Part shown: piece after piece, positions 13,576 through 18,586 of the stretch
Layout: each line of letters starts with the position of its first letter
How positions within the stretch are numbered: position 1 is the stretch's first letter
Assembly (NCBI GenBank): GCA_965365465.1
Contig: CBDUBU010000045.1
Span: 1 to 18,586, forward strand
Direction: 5' to 3'
Length of the DNA: 18,586 bases
Source of the DNA: CBDUBU01 sp965365465
GTDB lineage: Bacteria > Bacteroidota > Rhodothermia > Rhodothermales > DASSAV01
The notes under the pieces: generated by a model
The model's database searches: none
What the model was told of the DNA's origin: nothing
What the model saw: the letters and a program-made list of their open reading frames with translations, nothing else
Program-made: the position numbers and the translations under genes

Positions 13576-15021
13576 TTAAAAGCTCACACTGGTCATCAAA
13601 TACAACCAGTAAGAAGAATCTTCGCTGCGCACCTGCCGAAAGACGGCTCCCGGACGAAAAGCCGAAGCGCCAAGCGCCAGCGAAACGTTTGCGTTGTAGC
13701 GAAGCAATAGCGTCAGGTCGGCTTCCTGGCCGAGCGACCTTGCAGATTCCGCCGCCGCAAAAGCGCGCACTGTGGTAAAGTGGTGGAGATCAAGGGATAT
13801 CGTTGCGCGTCCGAAGGCGTTGATGCTCGCCAGAAGCGCAGCATCCCGAAGCCCGTAACCCGGCAACGTCTGGGGGAAATAGTCCATGAAGCCGTAGAAC
13901 TTGTGGTTCGTGGCGAAAAGCGTATTGAAGGCGCCGAGCTTCTGGTCCTGCGGGTCGTCATCCGCTGAAAGCTGTGTATAGAGCAGGCTCAGATGCAGCC
14001 CGTCCCGGACAGGCAACGTCACGCCTGCCTCTGCGCTGACGAGGTAGGCCTGAATGTCGGCGCGGGCTGCCTGCGCTGTATCAACGGCTGCTTTTCCACC
14101 CTGATATGCGAACTCCAGCGCATAGCGCAGCGGAGCTTGCCCGCCGTGCAAATAAGCGCCGGTTGTAAAACGCGCCAGCCTGGACGCGCCTGCATCCGGC
14201 CCGCCGCCGAGCTTGTCGGTATCGTTATCGAAAAGCAGAAAGGCATCCACATGGTGCGCGGGGACCGGCCGCAACACAGCATAGGCGCCGTAGAAGTTCT
14301 GGGAAGCTGCCGAGGGAGCGCCGCCTGCAAGCCGGGCGCCGAAGATATCGAGCGAAAGCGCACCGGCTCCGTAAGAGACAACGCCTGCGTCGAAAGTGCG
14401 TCCGGTATTGCTCCAGCCGACAGCCCCGATGAGGCGTTCGTTGCCATAGACAAGCTCCTGCCGCCCCACACGGATGTCGATGGGAAGTCTCAAAATTTCT
14501 TCGAGGGTGAAATAAGCTTGATGCAGATCGAAAGCAGGGGCGCTGGCATCCAGGGTCCCCCTACCCTGGAGCGGATTGTTTTCACCGAAAAGACGGGCAT
14601 CCTGCACCTGGACGAAGGCTTTGATGCCGGGCGCGGGTGCGGCTCTGAGGCCGAGACGGGTGCGCAGCAGGTGAAATCCTGCGGGTTCGCCGCTTTTGTT
14701 GTCATATTCGCTGCGGTGACGAATCTGGCCGGTGAAGGTCAGCGCTGCTTCGGCAGGGGCCTGATTTTTCGCAGGCGCGCCTGCAAGGGTGTCGGGAAGG
14801 ATCGGGGGCGTATCGGCGGCGCCGTCATGCTGCTTTTCCGCCGGGGGCGCTGCCTGCAAGGCGCGTCCGGGCAGCCCCCCGCCCCCCGTTTCATAAAGGG
14901 GTTCTCTTATGCTCTGAGCAGCCAGGTTGGCGTTGACGCCGGCGAAAAAACCTGCTGCGCCGATAAGGGAAAAGCTGAAAAAGAACCGGGTTGTGATGCG
15001 GAGTCTGGTGAAGCGCTGCAT
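13576..15021 (-). CDS. alginate-export family outer-membrane porin
   Basis: A 481-residue outer-membrane beta-barrel. Residues 1-35 form a signal peptide (RFFFSFSLIGAAGFFAGV, cut near NLAAQ). A Pro/Ala/Gly-rich linker (~40-88) follows, then the barrel beginning at LTFTGQIRHRSEYDN and the family block IRVGRQELVYGNERLIGAVGWSNTGRTFDA, characteristic of the alginate export (AlgE-like) domain. The chain ends in ...YLMTSVSF with a terminal Phe, as outer-membrane barrels do. It would allow uptake or export of an anionic or sugar-type solute; alginate itself is not implied by the family name. The linker codons contain two G6 runs on the coding strand (14875-14887), a possible slippage site. The receptor gene follows in the same direction. 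Confidence 0.85.
   Translation of the reverse strand: MQRFTRLRITTRFFFSFSLIGAAGFFAGVNANLAAQSIREPLYETGGGGLPGRALQAAPPAEKQHDGAADTPPILPDTLAGAPAKNQAPAEAALTFTGQIRHRSEYDNKSGEPAGFHLLRTRLGLRAAPAPGIKAFVQVQDARLFGENNPLQGRGTLDASAPAFDLHQAYFTLEEILRLPIDIRVGRQELVYGNERLIGAVGWSNTGRTFDAGVVSYGAGALSLDIFGARLAGGAPSAASQNFYGAYAVLRPVPAHHVDAFLLFDNDTDKLGGGPDAGASRLARFTTGAYLHGGQAPLRYALEFAYQGGKAAVDTAQAARADIQAYLVSAEAGVTLPVRDGLHLSLLYTQLSADDDPQDQKLGAFNTLFATNHKFYGFMDYFPQTLPGYGLRDAALLASINAFGRATISLDLHHFTTVRAFAAAESARSLGQEADLTLLLRYNANVSLALGASAFRPGAVFRQVRSEDSSYWLYLMTSVSF
14875..14887 (-). repeat. double homopolymer tract (G6-C-G6 on the coding strand)
   Basis: The coding strand of the porin gene reads GGGGGGCGGGGGG here, encoding four glycines just after the signal peptide. 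A one-base slip would frameshift nearly the whole porin. Tracts of six are short for classical phase variation, so this is only a candidate. Confidence 0.4.
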
Positions 15022-15304
15022 GAGTTCGTTCCGGATAAAAAGACCCTGAAGTGCTTGATTTATCGGATGCCCGGTCGTTGTCCTTAAACCTGCTCCAATA
15101 ATTAAGTAGTTGTTACTACACAGCTAAACCCCTGTTGCCGGAGCGACGGCAGGACGGACATCCTTCCTTGCCCGCGCGTCACACGTGTAACCTCTTTCTC
15201 CAACCTCGTAAAGAGCCTGTTACCCTGGAAACGCCGGGCGCGGTCATGCACTTTATGCCTTTCCGTGAGACTTTTGTTAACCTGTAAAACAACGACCGAT
15301 TTTT
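15022..15304. promoter_or_regulatory. divergent intergenic region between porin and SDR genes
   Basis: This is 283 bases with no gene. It contains a perfect 5-bp dyad GTAGT-tgtt-ACTAC at 15106-15119, about 85 bases upstream of the porin start, in a locally AT-rich patch. It also has a looser dyad TTGTT (15274-15278) / AACAA (15288-15292) immediately upstream of the SDR start. Both could be operators or promoter-associated sites. No strong -35/-10 pair was found for either gene. Confidence 0.35.
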
Positions 15305-16168
15305 ATGGACTCAGACAAACCGAAAAGCGTTCCGGCGCAGCATCAGGACCACCATCCCGGAACGGAAGCAGAGATGACGCCGCAGCCGGAGAGCACGTAT
15401 CCGGAATACAAGGGAAGCGGAAAGTTGAAAGATAAAGTCGCGCTCATCACCGGAGGCGACAGCGGCATCGGGCGCTCCGTGGCGATCCTGTTCGCGCGTG
15501 AAGACGCCGACGTAGCCATCATCTACCTGGAGGAACACAAGGACGCGGAGAAAACCAGGGAACTGGTGGAACGCGAAGGACGCCGCTGCCTGCTCCTGCC
15601 GGGCGACCTCGGCAAAAAGTCGTTCTGCGACGAGGCCGTCAAAAAAACGGTAGAGGAGCTCGGCAAACTGGATATCCTGGTAAACAACGCTGCCGTTCAG
15701 TACGTTCAGAAGGACATCCGGGACATTTCGGAGGAGCAACTCGAAAAGACGTTCCGGACAAACATCTTCGGCATGTTCTTCCTGACGCAGGCGGCAATGG
15801 ATCACCTGAAGGAGGGCAGCAGCATCATCAATACCACCTCGATCACCGCCTATCAGGGCAATCCGGTGTTGCTGGACTACTCTTCGACGAAGGGGGCCAT
15901 TCTGGCGTTCACGCGCTCGCTCTCGCAGGCGCTGGCCGAGAAGAAGATCCGGGTAAACGCCGTGGCGCCGGGTCCGATCTGGACGCCGCTGATTCCGTCG
16001 AGCTTTTCCGCCGAGAAGGTGGACGAGTTCGGAACGGATGTGCCGCTCGGACGGGTAGGCCAGCCCGAAGATGTATCGCCGAGTTTCGTGTTTCTGGCGT
16101 CGCAGGACGCCGCGTACATCACCGGGCAGACGATCCATCCGAACGGCGGGCAGGTCGTCGGCGGCTGA
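15305..16168 (+). CDS. short-chain dehydrogenase/reductase (YghA / general stress protein 39 type)
   Basis: A 287-residue NAD(P)-dependent oxidoreductase with a Rossmann fold. The cofactor motif TGGDSGIG is at 49-56, NNAA at 127-130, and the catalytic set is N153, S179, Y192 and K196 (YSSTK). The hydrophilic N-terminal extension (~40 residues, ending PEYKGSGKLKDKVALITGGDSGIGR) is typical of the YghA/Gsp39 subgroup, often linked to stress or aldehyde/sugar-alcohol reduction; the substrate is unknown. The long extension supports the ATG at 15305 rather than the later Met24. No clear Shine-Dalgarno is present (TTTTT directly before ATG). A strong hairpin follows 15 bases after the stop. Confidence 0.92.
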   Translation: MDSDKPKSVPAQHQDHHPGTEAEMTPQPESTYPEYKGSGKLKDKVALITGGDSGIGRSVAILFAREDADVAIIYLEEHKDAEKTRELVEREGRRCLLLPGDLGKKSFCDEAVKKTVEELGKLDILVNNAAVQYVQKDIRDISEEQLEKTFRTNIFGMFFLTQAAMDHLKEGSSIINTTSITAYQGNPVLLDYSSTKGAILAFTRSLSQALAEKKIRVNAVAPGPIWTPLIPSSFSAEKVDEFGTDVPLGRVGQPEDVSPSFVFLASQDAAYITGQTIHPNGGQVVGG

Positions 16169-16183
16169 TCGTGTCGGGCGTTG

Positions 16184-16229
16184 CCGGAACGCCTGCGCCG
16201 GTTTTTAGCCTCCGGCGCAGGCGTTCCGG
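16184..16229 (+). terminator. perfect 18-bp inverted repeat, possible terminator
   Basis: The arm CCGGAACGCCTGCGCCGG (16184-16201) and its exact reverse complement (16212-16229) flank a 10-base loop that begins TTTTT. The stem is very stable and begins 15 bases after the SDR stop, 30 bases before the topoisomerase start. No T run follows the second arm on the + strand, so it is not a textbook intrinsic terminator. It may still block transcription, stabilise the SDR mRNA end, or be a small inverted-repeat element. Confidence 0.5.
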
Positions 16230-16259
16230 AATGAGCAGTGAGGCCGCAAGAGAAGAAGC

Positions 16260-17330
16260 ATGGGGAAACGTCGGAAAGCGCAGCCTGCGCCTGAAATAAC
16301 TGTCGCTCCGGAGCAATCCGCAGCGCGGGCAGGGCTTTGCTATGTGAGCGACGCCGCGCCCGGCATTCGCCGCCGGCGCTGCGGGCGCGGCTTTACGTAC
16401 TTCGACCCCGAAGGCAACCGGATCACCGACCCGGACGAGCGCGCGCGTCTCGAAGCGCTCGTGATCCCTCCGGCCTGGACGGACGTATGGATCTGCCCGG
16501 ACCCGAACGGGCACCTGCTCGCCACCGGACGCGATGACAGGGGCCGCAAGCAGTACCGCTACCATCCGGACTGGGAGCGCGTCCGCAATGAGGTGAAGTA
16601 CAACCGCATGGCGCTTTTCGGCGAAGCGCTGCCGCAGATCCGGGCGCGGGCCGCCCATGACCTCGGCTTGCGTGGCCTGCCGCGCGACAAGGTGCTGGCC
16701 TGCGTCGTCTCGCTGCTCGACCGCACTCTGATTCGCATCGGTAACCCTGAGTATGCCCGCGATAACCAGTCTTTCGGCCTCACGACCATGCGGGACCGCC
16801 ATGTCGATTTCTCCGGCGGCTCCTGCACGTTTTCCTTTAAAGGGAAAAGCGGCAAAAAACACTGCATCCAGCTCAATGACCGGCGGCTGGCGCGGATCAT
16901 CCGCCGCTGCCGGGACATACCGGGCTACGATCTGTTCCAGTATTACGATGACGACGGCGGCAAGCATACCATCGGGTCGGGCGATGTGAACGGCTACCTG
17001 AAGGAAACGACCGGGCAGGATTTCACGGCCAAAGACTTCCGCACCTGGGGCGGGTCGGTGCAGGCCGCGCTCGCGCTGGCGGGACTGGACGCGCCCGAAT
17101 CGGAAAAGGCGGCCAACCAGCAGATTGTGGACATGGTGAAGTCCGTCTCCGAACGGCTCGGCAACACGACCGCCGTGTGCCGCAAGTATTACATCCACCC
17201 GTCGCTGATCGACGCCTATGCGCAAGGTGAGTTGCAGGCGGTCTGGGAGGCCTGCTCGGGGAAAGAGGCAACCGCGCAGTTGGAGCCGGAAGAAAACGCG
17301 CTCCTGCATTTCCTGCGCAGCCGGGGCTGA
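16260..17330 (+). CDS. DNA topoisomerase IB (poxvirus/eukaryotic type)
   Basis: A 356-residue enzyme that relaxes supercoiled DNA through a 3'-phosphotyrosyl link, without ATP. The N-terminal domain (~25-115) has GFTYFDPEGNRITDPDE, LVIPPAWTDVWICPDPNGHLLATGRD and GRKQYRYHPDW, the usual bacterial TopIB opening. The catalytic domain has LIRIGNPEYARDNQSFGLTTMR (R159), FSFKGKSGKKH (K196), DFRTWGGS (R261) and NTTAVCRKYYIHP, where Y311 is the nucleophile. All catalytic residues appear present and the length is normal for the bacterial family. Such genes are accessory in bacteria, with type IA and gyrase doing the main work. A weak purine-rich AGAGAAGAAG precedes the ATG. Confidence 0.93.
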   Translation: MGKRRKAQPAPEITVAPEQSAARAGLCYVSDAAPGIRRRRCGRGFTYFDPEGNRITDPDERARLEALVIPPAWTDVWICPDPNGHLLATGRDDRGRKQYRYHPDWERVRNEVKYNRMALFGEALPQIRARAAHDLGLRGLPRDKVLACVVSLLDRTLIRIGNPEYARDNQSFGLTTMRDRHVDFSGGSCTFSFKGKSGKKHCIQLNDRRLARIIRRCRDIPGYDLFQYYDDDGGKHTIGSGDVNGYLKETTGQDFTAKDFRTWGGSVQAALALAGLDAPESEKAANQQIVDMVKSVSERLGNTTAVCRKYYIHPSLIDAYAQGELQAVWEACSGKEATAQLEPEENALLHFLRSRG

Positions 17331-17418
17331 AACAATCAGCAGAAGAAATACACCGTTTCGCGTGTTTTCTTTGCCCGTGTTTCTGATATTGGCCCCTGCG
17401 CTCCGGAGAAACCGTGTG

Positions 17419-17466
17419 GCGCCCCGAAGTCAGGGCGCATAGCGCCGCAGGGCAGCGCCTCTTTTT
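17419..17466 (+). terminator. candidate terminator with alternative stems after topoisomerase IB
   Basis: GCGCCC (17419-17424) pairs with GGGCGC (17433-17438) around an 8-base loop. The same GGCGC (17434-17438) can pair instead with GCGCC at 17442-17446 or with GCGCC at 17455-17459. The last option is followed two bases later by TTTTT (17462-17466), giving a terminator-like shape. The stems are mutually exclusive. Confidence 0.4.
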
Positions 17467-17531
17467 CCTTCTTTGCCCGGCGACTGCCCTGCACCGGCAT
17501 GACACGGCCCGGGGGAGGCTGCAACCTCTGC

Positions 17532-17560
17532 CCCGAAGCGTCATCCTGACGGGCGCGAAG
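17532..17560 (+). repeat. dispersed intergenic repeat, copy 2
   Basis: This 29-base stretch reads CCCGAAGCGTCATCCTGA followed by CGGGCGCGAAG. It matches the reverse complement of 7538-7567 with two substitutions and one single-base gap. The similarity may extend further left (CAACC about a dozen bases upstream in both copies). Confidence 0.6.
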
Positions 17561-17623
17561 AGCCTGCGCCCCGGACCTTGCAGGCGGTTTCTCACCATAC
17601 CAGACCGTTTAAAGAAGATCCCC

Positions 17624-18586
17624 ATGAAGAACCCCGTTCGCGTGGGCCTCGTCGGCTCACAGTTCATCTCCTCGATCCATGCCGAGTCCCTGCAACGCAG
17701 CCCGCAGGCCGAACTTTTCGCCGTCGCCTCGCCCACGCCGGGCAACGCCGAGGCGTTTGCCGGACGCTTCGGCATCCCGCACGCCCTGACCGACTACCGG
17801 AAGATGCTGGAGATGGACGAACTCGACCTGATCGTGATCGGCGCCCCGAACGACCTGCACCACCGCATCACGCTGGACGCGGCGGCTGCCGGAAAGCACA
17901 TCGTGTGCGAAAAGCCGCTGTGCCTGAACCTGGCAGAAGCCGACGAGATGATCGCCGCCTGCCGGCAAGCGGGCGTGAAGCTGATGTATGCCGAGGAACT
18001 GTGTTTCGCGCCGAAGTACGTCCGCCTGAAACAACTGCTGGACAGCGGCGCCCTCGGCGACCCGGTGCTGGTCAAGCAGTCCGAGAAGCACGACGGCCCC
18101 CATGCCCCGCACTTCTGGGATGTGGAACGCTCCGGCGGCGGCGTCACGATGGACATGGGCTGCCATGCCGTCGCGTTTTTCCGCTGGATCATGGGCAACC
18201 CCCGCATCACGTCCGTCTACGCGCAGATGGGCACGCACATTCACCGGGACAAAACACGCGGCGACGACAACGCCGTGCTGATCCTTGAGTTTGAGAACGG
18301 CGCGACCGCCGTGGCCGAGGAAAGCTGGACGAAACTCGGCGGCATGGACGACCGCGCCGAGGTCCACGGTTCGAAAGGCGTGGCTTACGCCGACCTGCTG
18401 CACGGCAACTCCATCGAGACGTACAGCGCTGTCGGCTACGATTATGCCGTAGAAAAGGCAGGTTCCACGCAGGGATGGTCATTCACGATCTACGAGGAAT
18501 CCTGGAACTACGGCTTCCCGCAGGAGATGGCGCATTTCGTGGACTGCGTGCAGAACGACCGGGAGCCGCTGGTGACGGGCGAAGAC
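17624..18586 (+). CDS. Gfo/Idh/MocA family oxidoreductase (3' end beyond window)
   Basis: The first 321 residues of an NAD(P)-dependent sugar or cyclitol dehydrogenase-type protein, open to the right edge. The Rossmann start VRVGLVGSQFISSIHAESL (5-23) departs from the usual GxGxxG by having GLVGSQFIS. IGAPNDLHH (72-80) and the catalytic-lysine motif EKPLCLNLAEA (96-106) are typical. The C-terminal sheet domain includes GGGVTMDMGCHAVAFFRW, with the conserved Asp-x-Gly-x-His arrangement. The ATG is chosen because the Rossmann strand begins four residues later. Family members act on many sugars, so the substrate cannot be named. No signal peptide is present. Confidence 0.92.
   Translation, partial: MKNPVRVGLVGSQFISSIHAESLQRSPQAELFAVASPTPGNAEAFAGRFGIPHALTDYRKMLEMDELDLIVIGAPNDLHHRITLDAAAAGKHIVCEKPLCLNLAEADEMIAACRQAGVKLMYAEELCFAPKYVRLKQLLDSGALGDPVLVKQSEKHDGPHAPHFWDVERSGGGVTMDMGCHAVAFFRWIMGNPRITSVYAQMGTHIHRDKTRGDDNAVLILEFENGATAVAEESWTKLGGMDDRAEVHGSKGVAYADLLHGNSIETYSAVGYDYAVEKAGSTQGWSFTIYEESWNYGFPQEMAHFVDCVQNDREPLVTGED

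Larger units (their letters stand above)
17331..17623. other. intergenic region with hairpins and a dispersed repeat
   Basis: This is 293 bases without a gene. In order it holds the multi-hairpin element with a T run (17419-17466), a larger imperfect hairpin CCGGGGGAGG...CCTCTGCCCC around a CTGCAA loop (about 17509-17534), and repeat copy 2 (17532-17560), whose inner CGTCA-tcc-TGACG is itself a small perfect hairpin. The start region of the Gfo/Idh gene has AAAGAAGAT as a weak ribosome site. No promoter is clear. Confidence 0.45.

Noticed and set aside
16184..16229. Insertion-sequence ends or an attachment site
   Set aside because: The arms are only 10 bases apart, no transposase or integrase is present and no target duplication is seen.
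16119..17309. A 396-codon - strand open frame antisense to topoisomerase IB
   Set aside because: The + strand topoisomerase has a full catalytic residue set. The antisense product is a shadow.
1..18586. CRISPR arrays, tRNA or rRNA genes, prophage genes
   Set aside because: No regularly spaced repeats, no cloverleaf with conserved TTCRA-type loop and no ribosomal RNA-like or phage-like sequence were found by reading both strands.

Overview
This is a GC-rich bacterial chromosomal window with 13 clear protein-coding genes, one of them cut by the right edge, plus one RiPP precursor gene. I see no rRNA, tRNA, CRISPR array, transposase or phage gene. The best hint to the organism is the C-terminal type IX secretion sorting domain (YPNPF...GVYLCRL...KLIYAP) on the sugar dehydrogenase. 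With the high GC content, the outer-membrane porin and the mostly weak Shine-Dalgarno sites, it suggests a high-GC Bacteroidota-related lineage such as Rhodothermia (Rhodothermota). This placement is an inference.

Layout. 175-504: small DUF2007-type protein with a zinc ribbon. 626-2518 (-): secreted family 9 glycoside hydrolase, divergent from 2771-4231 (+), a PQQ-type glucose/sorbosone dehydrogenase with a lipobox and a type IX sorting domain. Nine bases after it begins a three-gene RiPP locus: a lasso-type asparagine-synthetase-like cyclase (4241-6250), a 72-residue precursor with a lasso-type leader (6326-6544) and an HPr-kinase-like protein (6566-7510). Converging on it is a (-) strand pair: a LolC/E-type permease (9849-8584), then phosphosulfolactate synthase (8510-7683). 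10069-11139 (+) is a YihY/BrkB membrane protein. 15021-13576 and 13543-11183 (-) are an alginate-export-type porin followed 32 bases later by a methyl-accepting receptor with PilJ-type sensor, HAMP, GAF and signalling domains. 15305-16168 (+) is a short-chain dehydrogenase, 16260-17330 (+) a poxvirus-type DNA topoisomerase IB, and 17624 to the right edge an incomplete Gfo/Idh/MocA oxidoreductase.

The most interesting part is 4241-7510. The precursor has the YxxP...G...LT leader pattern of lasso peptides, a long Asp-rich core of about 40 residues with three cysteines, and a C-terminal serine. The neighbouring kinase resembles the lasso-peptide kinases that phosphorylate a C-terminal serine (paeninodin type). 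The leader-binding B1 protein and the transglutaminase-like B2 leader peptidase needed for ordinary lasso maturation are not in the window. This is either a split lasso system that borrows these parts in trans or a variant RiPP pathway.

Other non-coding structure: a perfect 18-bp inverted repeat between the SDR and topoisomerase genes; two copies of a ~30-base dispersed repeat, in opposite orientation, at 7538-7567 and 17532-17560; a 25-bp imperfect dyad overlapping a TATAAT box upstream of the YihY gene; and a set of overlapping hairpins ending in a T run after the topoisomerase gene.
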